NCBI GenBank assembly: GCA_002432945.1
Contig: DJHE01000029.1
Coordinates: forward strand, 1 to 15,638
Source: Synergistaceae bacterium UBA5827
GTDB lineage: Bacteria; Synergistota; Synergistia; Synergistales; 79-D21
Reading direction: 5' to 3'
DNA: 15,638 nucleotides
A model generated the notes under the pieces. That model searched no databases. It was not told the DNA's origin and saw only the letters and a program-made list of their open reading frames with translations. The position numbers and the translations under genes are program-made. The first letter of the stretch is position 1. The number at the start of each line of letters is the position of its first letter. Shown here piece by piece: positions 1-7,018 of the stretch.

Positions 1-205
1 TGGAAAGGTTGTTCGCCACGTTGCCCGAACCACCGAGCCCGTAGGTCCCGTTTTCCACCTTGACCACCGGGATGGGCGCTTCGGGAGAAATCCTCTTTAC
101 CGAACCCGAGAAAGTCTGATCCAGGATCAAGTCCCCTACAACCAGGACCCTGAACCCGGAAAGCCCGGCTTCAAGTATTTCGAGCGGGACACGTCCTGCC
201 TCCAC
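1..205 (-). CDS. hldE: D-glycero-beta-D-manno-heptose-7-phosphate kinase HldE (5' end only)
   Basis: This is the first 68 codons of a PfkB/ribokinase-type heptose kinase; the rest lies beyond the left edge. HldE phosphorylates D-glycero-D-manno-heptose 7-phosphate at C1, and in bifunctional forms also adenylates the product, in the cytoplasm. The visible protein has VVGDLILD (about residues 22-29), RISPEAPIPVVKV (38-50) and GGSGNVANNL (58-67), the usual N-terminal landmarks of the RfaE kinase domain; the family more often has GGAANVA at the last site. The start is a GTG at 205-203, two bases after the hldD stop, with a strong GGGGAGGGA ribosome site 7 nt upstream. It completes the heptose set gmhB-gmhA-hldD-hldE. 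Whether a cytidylyltransferase-like second domain follows cannot be seen. Confidence 0.88.
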   Translation of the reverse strand, partial: MEAGRVPLEILEAGLSGFRVLVVGDLILDQTFSGSVKRISPEAPIPVVKVENGTYGLGGSGNVANNLS

Positions 206-206
206 T

Positions 207-1193
207 TCAGTATCCCTCCCCGAAGAGGTAGCCGCCTCTTTCGGAAAGCGCGTCGACATAGAGGCCGACGGCCTCCTCCAGGGGAACGAAGCTCCCCGTA
301 TATCCAGCCTTCCCGAGTTTGTCCAGGTCCGCCTCGGTGAAACTCTGGTACTTGTTTGCAAGATCGTCCGGAAAGGGGATGTACTCGATACTGCCCCTCT
401 TCATGGCGGCAATGACCGCTTCCCCCAGGCTTGAAAAAGTCCGAGAGGAACCCGTCCCGCAATTGAATATCCCGGACTTGGCGGGGTTTTCGAAAAAGAA
501 AAGGTTCACCTTCACGGCATCCTGGACGAAGAGGAAATCCCTGCTCTGGGCGCCGGGGGCATAACCGCCCGACCCTTCGAAAAGCTTGACCTTCCCGGTT
601 CTGTTGATCTGGTGGAAAGCATGGAAGACCATCGAAGCCATCCTCCCCTTGTGGACTTCCTGGGGTCCGAAAACGTTGAAATACCTTAGCCCGACGACCT
701 GGCTCCCGCAAGTCGGCAAGATTTTCCGGACATGGCAGTCGAAGAGGTGCTTGGAGAAAGCGTAGAGATTGAGGGGGAACTCGCATTCGGGTACCTCGCG
801 GAAGCCTTTCGTCCCTGAACCGTATACCGAGGCAGAAGAGGCATAGAAAAAAGGGATACCGCCCGAAAGCGCGAAATCCAGCATTTCCCTCGAGTACCTG
901 TAGTTGTTGTCCATCATGTAGTTCCCGTCCGAGTTGAGGGTATCCGAACAGGCCCCCTGGTGGAAAATGGCCCTGACCTTTTTGCCGTCCATGAACCCCA
1001 GTTCCAGTCTTTCTCGGAACAGGGACTTGTCAAGGACATCCGAAAACCTGAGCCCCCTGAGGTTCCTGAATTTATCGGAGTTGCAGAAACTGTCCACGAT
1101 CAGGATTTCATCATATCCCGCCTTGTTTAGCCCTGCCACAAGGTTGCTTCCGATGAATCCCGCTCCCCCTGTCACGATGATCAATTCGATCAC
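207..1193 (-). CDS. hldD: ADP-L-glycero-D-manno-heptose 6-epimerase HldD
   Basis: This 328-residue short-chain dehydrogenase/reductase inverts C6 of ADP-D-glycero-D-manno-heptose, the last step before heptose transfer to the LPS inner core. The Rossmann motif GGAGFIGSN is at residues 9-17. The HldD hallmark QGACSDT is at 79-85 (QGACS or EGACS in the family). The catalytic S120, Y144 and K148 (YxxxK) are present, with RYFNVFGP and HKGRMASM at 170-188, including K182, which matches the active-site lysine of the E. coli enzyme. Length and order agree with the family throughout. The start is GTG at 1193, overlapping the gmhA stop as GTGA. The last dozen residues after YVDALSERG are a short extra tail. 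The family assignment is very secure. Confidence 0.96.
   Translation of the reverse strand: MIELIIVTGGAGFIGSNLVAGLNKAGYDEILIVDSFCNSDKFRNLRGLRFSDVLDKSLFRERLELGFMDGKKVRAIFHQGACSDTLNSDGNYMMDNNYRYSREMLDFALSGGIPFFYASSASVYGSGTKGFREVPECEFPLNLYAFSKHLFDCHVRKILPTCGSQVVGLRYFNVFGPQEVHKGRMASMVFHAFHQINRTGKVKLFEGSGGYAPGAQSRDFLFVQDAVKVNLFFFENPAKSGIFNCGTGSSRTFSSLGEAVIAAMKRGSIEYIPFPDDLANKYQSFTEADLDKLGKAGYTGSFVPLEEAVGLYVDALSERGGYLFGEGY
213..221 (-). promoter_or_regulatory. Ribosome binding site for hldE
   Basis: On the minus strand this reads GGGGAGGGA, 7 nt before the GTG at 205. It lies inside the last codons of hldD and decides the GTG start. No ATG is available near the conserved N-terminus. Confidence 0.7.
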
Positions 1194-1807
1194 TCCCCGT
1201 TCGGTAAAGCTTCATTCCTGCCAAAAAGCATCTCCTCGACTAGGGCGCAAAGCACATGTTCAACGGCGAGGTGAACGTTCTGGAGTATCGCTGTTTCATC
1301 GGAACCCACTTCAATCGAAACGTCGGCCAGGGTCCCGATTGCTCCGCCGTTTCGGGTCAGGGCAATGGTCGAAAGACCCATCATATTGGCACCCATGATC
1401 GCTTCCGCAACGTTCTCCGACTTTCCGCTCGTACTGATTCCCATGAGGACATCGCCCGGTCGCCCCAAGGCCTGGATTTGCCTCAGGAAAATGTCCTTGA
1501 ACCCGTAATCGTTGCAGAAGGCCGTCAGGAAAGACGTGTCGGTCGTCAGGGCGATTGCGGGAAGGGCCCGCCTGTACCTCATCGGAGAGAGGCGGCAGAC
1601 GAACTCTGCCGCAAGATGCTGGCAATCGGCTGCGCTTCCGCCGTTCCCGCAAAGCAGAAGTTTTCCGCCGACTTCCATTGAATCGGCGATGAGTCTTGCA
1701 GCACCGAGAAGCGGTTCCGTACCCCTGCCCGGAAAATCATGCAGGATATTTGCCGTTTTCTGAAAGGCCTCCCGAACCATGCTCCCGTAACGTTCATCGG
1801 CAATCAA
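1190..1807 (-). CDS. gmhA: Sedoheptulose 7-phosphate isomerase GmhA
   Basis: This is a single SIS-domain isomerase that converts sedoheptulose 7-phosphate to D-glycero-D-manno-heptose 7-phosphate, the first step of ADP-heptose synthesis. From the chosen start it has 205 residues. It shows GNGGSAADCQHLAAEF at 54-69, with the catalytic-type Glu at 68, then STSGKSENV at 125-133 and LQNVHLAVEH at 175-184, with His 179 matching the second catalytic residue of GmhA. I chose the TTG at 1807-1805. A very strong GAGGAGGGGAGGG stands 9 nt upstream of it, and the extra nine residues restore an N-terminal helix of usual length. The ATG at 1780 is the alternative. The frame is open to 1894, but that part is covered by gmhB. 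The TTG start overlaps the gmhB end by 14 nt. A DiaA-like role is less likely in this context. Confidence 0.92.
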   Translation of the reverse strand: MIADERYGSMVREAFQKTANILHDFPGRGTEPLLGAARLIADSMEVGGKLLLCGNGGSAADCQHLAAEFVCRLSPMRYRRALPAIALTTDTSFLTAFCNDYGFKDIFLRQIQALGRPGDVLMGISTSGKSENVAEAIMGANMMGLSTIALTRNGGAIGTLADVSIEVGSDETAILQNVHLAVEHVLCALVEEMLFGRNEALPNGE

Positions 1808-2402
1808 CGACTTCGACCCTCCCCTCCTCGACCCAGTCACGAATAACCTCTGCCGCCTCACTGATATTGTCGACGGCAACATCCCAAGTACCATCCGAAT
1901 CCTTCTCGGTTTCCTTCCCGTACCCAGTCCTGACCAGTACGGACCTCGCTTTGACTGCCCTGGCCAATTCCATGTCCGATCTTTTATCGCCTACCACGAA
2001 TGACCCGGCCACGTCCAGGGCAAGTTCAGAAGCCGCCGTTTGAACGAGGCCGGGAAGCGGTTTCCTGCAGGCACACTCTTCCCACGGTGCATGCGGGCAG
2101 TTGTATTCCGCATCGACTTTCGCGCCCTGCTGCGCCAATAGGGTGTTCATACGCTCTCTTACTTTTTTGTAGTCGTTCGCGTCGAAAAAGCCTCGGCCGA
2201 TACCCGACTGGTTCGTAACCACCACGACCTTCAGGCCCAGCCCGGCCATCATGCGGATCGCTTCGGCCGCCCCATCAAGAAGGGTTACCTCATCCGGCTT
2301 CGCGAGGTATCCCCGCTCTTCGAGGATGACCCCGTCCCGGTCCAGGAAAACCGCCTTTTGAAGGGAGACGCCACCCTTTCTGGCATCAGCCGGGCCGGAC
2401 AT
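1794..2402 (-). CDS. gmhB: D-glycero-D-manno-heptose 1,7-bisphosphate 7-phosphatase GmhB
   Basis: This is a HAD-superfamily histidinol-phosphatase-type phosphatase that removes the 7-phosphate from heptose 1,7-bisphosphate, between the kinase and nucleotidyl-transfer steps. It has 202 residues from the chosen start. The nucleophile motif FLDRDG has D21 and D23. TNQSGIGRG is at 63-71. The zinc loop CPHAPWEECACRKP is at 102-115, with ligands C102, H104, C110 and C112. GDKRSDM is at 138-144. The Cys3His zinc loop separates GmhB from the Kdo-8-phosphate phosphatase KdsC. The start is ATG at 2402, overlapping the GT4 gene by 17 nt. The frame runs open to 2489, but that extension is shadow sequence inside the GT4 gene. 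The ribosome site (GGAAG, adjacent) is poor, so translational coupling is likely. Anomer specificity cannot be read from the sequence. Confidence 0.93.
   Translation of the reverse strand: MSGPADARKGGVSLQKAVFLDRDGVILEERGYLAKPDEVTLLDGAAEAIRMMAGLGLKVVVVTNQSGIGRGFFDANDYKKVRERMNTLLAQQGAKVDAEYNCPHAPWEECACRKPLPGLVQTAASELALDVAGSFVVGDKRSDMELARAVKARSVLVRTGYGKETEKDSDGTWDVAVDNISEAAEVIRDWVEEGRVEVVDCR
1817..1829 (-). promoter_or_regulatory. Ribosome binding site for gmhA (TTG start)
   Basis: On the minus strand this reads GAGGAGGGGAGGG, with 9 nt to the TTG at 1807. It lies inside gmhB and encodes Glu/Gly there. It is the best purine-rich tract near the junction and supports TTG over the downstream ATG at 1780, which has only GGGAG almost touching it. 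Confidence 0.55.
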
Positions 2403-3402
2403 CTTCCAGGAACCCGATGGTTTCCTGTGCCATTTGTCCCGCCGTCGGAACCATAGCGGGATCAAATCGAGGCGCAGGGTTACCGTCAAGGATTATTTCC
2501 GCCAGGCGTTTTGCCCAGGCATCCACGTCTCCGGGCGCAAGAAGGATTTCGCTTTTTCCCACGAGCTCGATTACAGGATCGATCCTGGAAGCCAGCACGG
2601 GGATCCCAACTCGTATCGCCTGCATGAGAGTCAGGGGCATCCCCTCGTCGAAGGACGGGAAAAGCAGGCAGTCCGATGAAGCCATCCAGGTTCCCACGTC
2701 GTCGCGAAAACCATGGAAATGAACTCTTTCAGCCAGCCCAAGGGCCAGGGTCATGGCTTCAAGCTCTCCCCTTTGGGGGCCGTCGCCAAGGATATCCAGC
2801 ACCCATGGAGAGGCCTTTACCGAGGATAGTGCAGAAAGGGCGACTTGCAGGCCTTTCCGGCGCGTCAAACGCCCAACGAAGAGGAAGCGGAACGGGCCGG
2901 GTTCCTCTCTTCGTTGCCAGCGGGCTGAAGGATCAGGGATGCCGTTCCTGATGACCACTGAATTGACCGGAAGCAATCCTTCCAGGTGGGACCGAACGGC
3001 TTCGCTGACGCAGATGGCCCCATCGGCCTTCAGGAAAGGCCCGATAGCCGCGTTTTTCCTGTAACGGTCATGGGCCGTCACGATCCAGGGTTTCCCCGAA
3101 AGGCGGCTAGCCCACCAGGCAATCCAGGCAGGCACGCGCGAGTGGGCATGGAGAAGGTCGAAAGCTTCCCGCCTGGCTATCCCGGCGATCCGTACCGCCG
3201 AGAAAAAGGCCGTAAAGAGGTTTTTCCTGTGAACGGGAAGATGTACGACCCGGACTTCCTGCGGGAGCTTTTTTTCGAGCCGTCCCCCCGCGGTGACGAT
3301 CGAAACCGTATTCCCGAGGGTCGACAGCTCCGTCGAAAGCCAGAGGACGTGACGTTCGACGCCCCCTTCCTCAAACTCGGGCAGGATCATGAGGATCTTC
3401 AT
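2386..3402 (-). CDS. GT4-family glycosyltransferase, probable LPS core
   Basis: This is a GT-B glycosyltransferase of the GT4 family (338 residues), likely cytoplasmic or membrane-peripheral, adding a sugar to the growing LPS core. The N-terminal Rossmann domain opens with a hydrophobic strand followed by the donor-type loop EEGGVERH (11-18). The C-terminal domain has FVGRLTRRKG (175-184), ILGDGPQ (204-210) and SFDEGMPLTLMQAI (250-263). In the family's EX7E motif the first Glu is kept (E253) but the second is Gln (Q261). The start ATG at 3402 makes an ATGA overlap with the stop of the ELM1-family gene; the frame is open nine codons further to 3429 without better evidence. Donor and acceptor are unknown. 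Position next to heptose genes suggests an inner-core role, which is inference. Confidence 0.85.
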   Translation of the reverse strand: MKILMILPEFEEGGVERHVLWLSTELSTLGNTVSIVTAGGRLEKKLPQEVRVVHLPVHRKNLFTAFFSAVRIAGIARREAFDLLHAHSRVPAWIAWWASRLSGKPWIVTAHDRYRKNAAIGPFLKADGAICVSEAVRSHLEGLLPVNSVVIRNGIPDPSARWQRREEPGPFRFLFVGRLTRRKGLQVALSALSSVKASPWVLDILGDGPQRGELEAMTLALGLAERVHFHGFRDDVGTWMASSDCLLFPSFDEGMPLTLMQAIRVGIPVLASRIDPVIELVGKSEILLAPGDVDAWAKRLAEIILDGNPAPRFDPAMVPTAGQMAQETIGFLEDVRPG

Positions 3403-4565
3403 AGGGCCCCGTACCCCTTCCTGTCCCATTCCCGGACGATCCAGGCCGCGGCATCCCGGGCTTCGTTAAACGAGCCGCTTCCCGTGTTTTCGCCCTTCCC
3501 GGCATTTCCTTCCGAACCAGGGGCCTCGGTTGCCAATCCCTTTTCCTTGAAGTTTTCAAGCATGGCGTCGAAGCGAGGCGCGCCCCAGAGGAATCGATGC
3601 GGCAGGGCCCTTTTTCGGACCAGCCATGAGGTCGCCGATTGCAGGACTCGCTTCACCCCTGGCCTCTTCCCGACCCGGAGAATCCTCACCTTAAATCCCG
3701 CGGTGGCCGCTTCCGAAACCATCGAAACCGAATCTTCCGTGCAGAAAATTTCCCGGCACCCCCCCAGGATTCCCGGTACGGGATTCGCTGGGTCTTTCGA
3801 GGCCAGGAAGAGCATCCGGAAAACCGGAATGCGGTCGGCCAGCGCAACGAGGGCTTGCTCGGCCCCGGGGCTCGTCCTGCGGGACGTGGTGACATAAAGG
3901 TCCGCTTTCGCTCTCACGGCAAGTTCCGCCAACTGGCCGATCCTCTCCTTGACCCAGCCTGGTGAAACCCGGTAATTGGCATCGTCGCCGCCCACAAGCA
4001 AACCCCAGCATAACGATGATCGCGGCGGATACCTGGTAAATAGCGCTTCCGATTCCCCTGCAAGCTTTTCCACGTCAACGGCGTTTGGAGCTCCGAGTGT
4101 CGGGTAGATATTCGCCGCGCGTCCTGGTGCATCGTGAACGGGAACAATCGCGAAGTCGAACGGTTCCGTTCCCAGGACTGACGGTGTCATCACCGTTGCC
4201 GACCGGGCCCCGATAACCTGGGCAAGGGCGAGGCCAAAAGGCGCGGCAGAACTCCCGGCCGACAGGCAAAGCACGTCTCTCCCCGCACAGTTGCTTTTTT
4301 CAAGAATATGCAAAACCTTTCCCAGTAGCACTGAGCCTCCCGAGTTTTCCAGCCAACCCCGCGCGGCCTCCTTGTTTCCCTTCGCAAGTCTCCGCGCTCG
4401 AAGCTTCAGTGCAACGAAACGTGCCATGCCCGGTAATATCGGGAGTTCAAGCTCGCAGGTCATGGCTCCCGAAAGGCGGGCTAGCCAGAGCGCCACGCCT
4501 CGGCTCTGGTTTACGTGTCCTCGTATGCCGTCTGAAAGGATGATGATCGTTTTGGGTCCCGACAT
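3399..4565 (-). CDS. ELM1/DUF1022-family glycosyltransferase-like protein
   Basis: This 388-residue protein belongs to the family named after plant mitochondrial fission protein ELM1, whose bacterial members look like GT-B glycosyltransferases and often sit near LPS genes; activity is not established. Family landmarks in order are ILSDGIRGHVNQ at 9-20, GGDDANYRVS at 192-201 (GGxxxxYR in the family), TTSRRTSPG at 226-234 and the highly typical TEDSVSMVSEA at 276-286. A Gly/Ser/Glu-rich stretch (about 347-368) before the last helix looks like an insertion or flexible tail. I start it at ATG 4565, after the hairpin; an in-frame GTG at 4616 would lie in the hairpin stem. Its 3' end overlaps the GT4 gene by ATGA. 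A core glycosyltransferase is the best guess. Confidence 0.82.
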   Translation of the reverse strand: MSGPKTIIILSDGIRGHVNQSRGVALWLARLSGAMTCELELPILPGMARFVALKLRARRLAKGNKEAARGWLENSGGSVLLGKVLHILEKSNCAGRDVLCLSAGSSAAPFGLALAQVIGARSATVMTPSVLGTEPFDFAIVPVHDAPGRAANIYPTLGAPNAVDVEKLAGESEALFTRYPPRSSLCWGLLVGGDDANYRVSPGWVKERIGQLAELAVRAKADLYVTTSRRTSPGAEQALVALADRIPVFRMLFLASKDPANPVPGILGGCREIFCTEDSVSMVSEAATAGFKVRILRVGKRPGVKRVLQSATSWLVRKRALPHRFLWGAPRFDAMLENFKEKGLATEAPGSEGNAGKGENTGSGSFNEARDAAAWIVREWDRKGYGAL

Positions 4566-4587
4566 GGGCTCCGTTCCCCTCAATAAA

Positions 4588-4622
4588 CGGAGAGTGGGCC
4601 CGTCTCGAAGGCCCACTCTCCG
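4588..4622 (-). terminator. Perfect hairpin, probable intrinsic terminator or attenuator
   Basis: A perfect 13-bp GC-rich inverted repeat (arms 4588-4600 and 4610-4622) encloses a 9-nt loop. It sits 21 nt after the aminotransferase stop and 22 nt before the ATG of the ELM1-family gene. On the minus strand it is followed by GUUUAUUG, a short and imperfect U tract. On the plus strand a T-rich run follows a few bases later, so it could also act on antisense transcripts. There is almost no room for a promoter after it, so downstream genes need read-through or a promoter inside the aminotransferase gene. Partial termination or mRNA stabilisation are both possible. Confidence 0.75.
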
Positions 4623-4643
4623 CGGTTTTCTCTTCTTCGCCCT

Positions 4644-5849
4644 TTACAGGGCTGCCTTTGCCCCGGCCTGGATCGCCTTGACGATCTTCTCGATGCGGCC
4701 GTCGTCCATGAGGATGTCCATACCGTAGACCGCCGTACGGCTCAGGATGGCATGGGTCTGGGGCCATTCCACGGGCCTGTAGGTCGGCATCTCCTCGACA
4801 TAGGGGCAATCGTACGGGCAGCGAAGGCGGCTGTAAGTCGTACCCTCGCGCAGCGTCGCCCAGTGCCTGGCATAGTGCCAGGTGTTGTCCGAGAGGTTTC
4901 CGCAGGGAACCCCTGCATCCTTGGAGGCCTTCTGGAATTTCCGGGCCGCCTCGGCGGTGGGAAGCAGGAAGACGGTTTGAGTGGCCGTATCCCCTTCCGG
5001 GTCCGCAAGGGTCCTGAGGGACAATCCGTCGACGTGCCCAACGCCCTCGAGGATCTTCTTCTTGGAGGTCTTCATCTTTTCGATGGCCATGTCCAGTTTC
5101 CCGAGCTGGACGAGTCCCAGGGCACCCTGGAGTTCGCTCATCCGGAAGTTGAAGCCGAGGCAAGCCTTCCCCTCCGCCCCGCGCTCGATGGTGTTGTCGT
5201 GGATGTGGCCGTGGTCGTGGTAATACTCCATCCTGTGGTAGAGTTCCTCGTCGTCGGTAACGATGAGGCCGCCCTCCCCCACGGTGACGATCTTGACGGG
5301 ATCGAGGCTGTACGGCCCGAACTTGCCCATCGTCCCGGCATAGCGACCCTTGTACTTCGCGCCCATGGCCTGGCATGAATCCTCCAGGAGGTAAAGCCCG
5401 TATTCTTCGCAGATCGCCGCGAAGGGATCCATGTCGGCTGCGGCTCCGAACATGTGGACGGGCATGATCGCCTTCGTCCGTTCCGTGATGAGTTCCTCGA
5501 CCGACTTCGGGTCGAGGGTCAGGCTTTCATCCACCTCGGCAAGCACGGGAACGGCCCCGCACTCGAGGATGGACTCCATCGTGGCGATGAAAGTGAAGGG
5601 GCTCGTGATGATCTCGTCTCCAGGACCGATCCCGAGGGCCTTCAAAGCCACGTAAAGGGACGCGGTTCCGCTCGAAACGGCCAGGCAGTGTTTCGAACCG
5701 AATTTTTCCGCGACGGCCTTCTCGAATTCCTCCACCTTCCAGACGCCGTTCCTCATCCCCTGGAACCAGTAACGGTGAACGACCTTGCTCCGGATCACCT
5801 CTGCAAGGGCATCGATCTCTTGTTGGTCGAACAGCTCAAAACCGGGCAT
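4644..5849 (-). CDS. kdnA: DegT/DnrJ/EryC1-type PLP aminotransferase, probable Kdo8N aminotransferase KdnA
   Basis: This is a 401-residue sugar aminotransferase of fold type I. SSGTASL (59-65) binds the PLP phosphate. LLEDSCQAMGA (154-164) supplies D157 for the PLP ring nitrogen. SLDPVKIVTVGEGG (181-194) carries the Schiff-base lysine K186. GFNFRMSELQ (232-241) is the usual active-site Asn region. The gene directly follows an iron-type alcohol dehydrogenase (TAATG overlap, GGGAGG ribosome site 10 nt upstream), which follows waaA. In Shewanella the same enzyme pair converts Kdo to 8-amino-3,8-dideoxy-manno-octulosonate: KdnB oxidises C8 and KdnA transaminates it using glutamate. The family is certain. 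The KdnA role rests on the gene pair and context. A perosamine- or bacillosamine-type aminotransferase is the alternative, but no NDP-sugar dehydratase is nearby. Confidence 0.78.
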   Translation of the reverse strand: MPGFELFDQQEIDALAEVIRSKVVHRYWFQGMRNGVWKVEEFEKAVAEKFGSKHCLAVSSGTASLYVALKALGIGPGDEIITSPFTFIATMESILECGAVPVLAEVDESLTLDPKSVEELITERTKAIMPVHMFGAAADMDPFAAICEEYGLYLLEDSCQAMGAKYKGRYAGTMGKFGPYSLDPVKIVTVGEGGLIVTDDEELYHRMEYYHDHGHIHDNTIERGAEGKACLGFNFRMSELQGALGLVQLGKLDMAIEKMKTSKKKILEGVGHVDGLSLRTLADPEGDTATQTVFLLPTAEAARKFQKASKDAGVPCGNLSDNTWHYARHWATLREGTTYSRLRCPYDCPYVEEMPTYRPVEWPQTHAILSRTAVYGMDILMDDGRIEKIVKAIQAGAKAAL

Positions 5850-7018
5850 TACTCCATCGCCTCCCTGTAGATTGCCACGCAGGCTTCCTTGTCCATGGGC
5901 CTGGGGTTGTTAGCCATAGGCCTGGCGACGGCCAGGGCCTTGATAGCCATTTCGTCAAAATGCTCGGGCTTGATGCCGACTTTAAGGGCCTTCAGCTTGG
6001 ACGGCAGCGCCAGGTCCTCAACCAGTTCGTGCAGGGCTTCAGCGCAATCCAGGGCACCTTCCCTCAGGGGGAGCCCTTCCGGGGAATAATCGAGGAGGCA
6101 TGAAACCTCGTAGTAGCGCTCGGGGGCAGCCAGGGCATTGTAACGGCAGACGTAGGGCACCAGCAGGGCGTTGGCCACGCCGTGGCCAACCCCGAACATG
6201 CTCCCCAGCGGGTAGGCCAGGCTATGGCAGGCTCCCACTCCCGCGTTCGCCAGGGCAATGCCGCCGTAAAGCGAAGCCAGCATCATCTCGCTGCGGGCCT
6301 CCAGGTTCGAGCCGTTCCATGTGGCAACACGGAGCGCGCTTCCGATCTTTTCGATCGCTTCCCGGGCAAAGAGGTCGCTCATCGGGGAAGCTGCCTTGCT
6401 GGTAAAGGCTTCGATGGCATGCGTCAGGGCATCCATCCCCGTGCTGGCCGTGACCTTTGGGGGCATCGTCAGGGCGAGCTCGGGGTCGAGAAGGCTGTAG
6501 TCCGGGTAGAGCTTGTCGTCATTGATCCCGCCCTTGAATCCGTCGCTCTTGCGAATGAGGACCGAGGTGAAGGTGACTTCCGAGCCCGTACCGGACGTCG
6601 TCGGGATCATGATCTTCGGGACGCCGGGCTGCTTGACGAGTCCAAGGCCCTGGTAAAGGGACGCGGAGCCCTCGTTGGTGATCAGGACGCTGACGGCCTT
6701 GGCCACGTCCATGCAGCTTCCGCCGCCCAGGCCCACGACAAGCTGGCAGTCGTGCTCGCGTGCCAGCATGGCCACGGCATCCGTCGTTTCAACGGAAGGT
6801 TCCGGTTCCACGCCCGCGAAGATGCAGCTTTCGACACCCTCCTTCTCCATGATGCCGGAGATCCGGTCACTGATCCCGAGGCGCTCCATGCTTTCGTCGG
6901 TGACGAGAACGGCCCGTTTTGCCCCCAGGCTCCTGGCCAGTTCCCCGATCCTGCCCGAGACGCCCGGCCCGAAACTGATCCGGCCGGCTACAAAAAGGTT
7001 GAACATGTTCACATCCAT
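5849..7018 (-). CDS. kdnB: Iron-type (group III) alcohol dehydrogenase, probable Kdo 8-dehydrogenase KdnB
   Basis: This is a 389-residue iron-containing alcohol dehydrogenase. The nucleotide site GLGGGSCMDVAKA is at 96-108, followed by PTTSGTGSEVT (139-149). Metal ligands match the family: D196 and H200 in GMDALTHAIEAF, H265 in GACHSLAYPLG, and H279 in GVGHG. It lies between waaA and an aminotransferase with 1-nt overlaps on both sides, so it probably acts on a sugar of the Kdo pathway. In Shewanella, KdnB oxidises the C8 hydroxyl of Kdo before KdnA aminates it. I chose ATG 7018 (TGATG with the waaA stop). TTG 7027, GTG 7012 (8 nt after GGGAG) and ATG 7006 are possible. A generic propanediol- or butanol-type dehydrogenase would be unexpected in an LPS operon, but sequence motifs alone do not exclude it. 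Confidence 0.76.
   Translation of the reverse strand: MDVNMFNLFVAGRISFGPGVSGRIGELARSLGAKRAVLVTDESMERLGISDRISGIMEKEGVESCIFAGVEPEPSVETTDAVAMLAREHDCQLVVGLGGGSCMDVAKAVSVLITNEGSASLYQGLGLVKQPGVPKIMIPTTSGTGSEVTFTSVLIRKSDGFKGGINDDKLYPDYSLLDPELALTMPPKVTASTGMDALTHAIEAFTSKAASPMSDLFAREAIEKIGSALRVATWNGSNLEARSEMMLASLYGGIALANAGVGACHSLAYPLGSMFGVGHGVANALLVPYVCRYNALAAPERYYEVSCLLDYSPEGLPLREGALDCAEALHELVEDLALPSKLKALKVGIKPEHFDEMAIKALAVARPMANNPRPMDKEACVAIYREAME
5860..5865 (-). promoter_or_regulatory. Ribosome binding site for kdnA
   Basis: On the minus strand this reads GGGAGG, 10 nt before the ATG at 5849, within the last codons of the dehydrogenase gene. It supports efficient coupled translation of the pair. 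Confidence 0.55.

Noticed and set aside
136..786. A 216-codon open frame on the minus strand overlapping hldD and hldE
   Set aside because: The translation is Arg/Pro/Gly-rich with no recognisable motif, and the same DNA encodes clear HldD in another frame. It is a GC-rich shadow.
1794..2402. GmhB considered as the missing KdsC phosphatase
   Set aside because: The CPHAP...CACRKP zinc loop is specific to GmhB/histidinol-phosphatase-type HAD proteins and absent from KdsC. It also adjoins gmhA.
4566..4616. A 17-residue N-terminal extension of the ELM1-family protein starting at GTG 4616
   Set aside because: The GTG lies inside the hairpin stem. The conserved N-terminus begins only after ATG 4565, which has purine-rich sequence upstream.
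4447..5376. A 309-codon minus-strand open frame overlapping kdnA and the ELM1-family gene
   Set aside because: It is Arg/Gly/His-rich, reads through the hairpin, and conflicts with two well-supported genes.
4644..5849. The aminotransferase considered as a perosamine or O-antigen sugar enzyme
   Set aside because: No nucleotide-sugar dehydratase or O-antigen polymerase gene is in the window, and the partner gene is a dehydrogenase fused by overlap to the Kdo genes. The alternative remains open but less likely.
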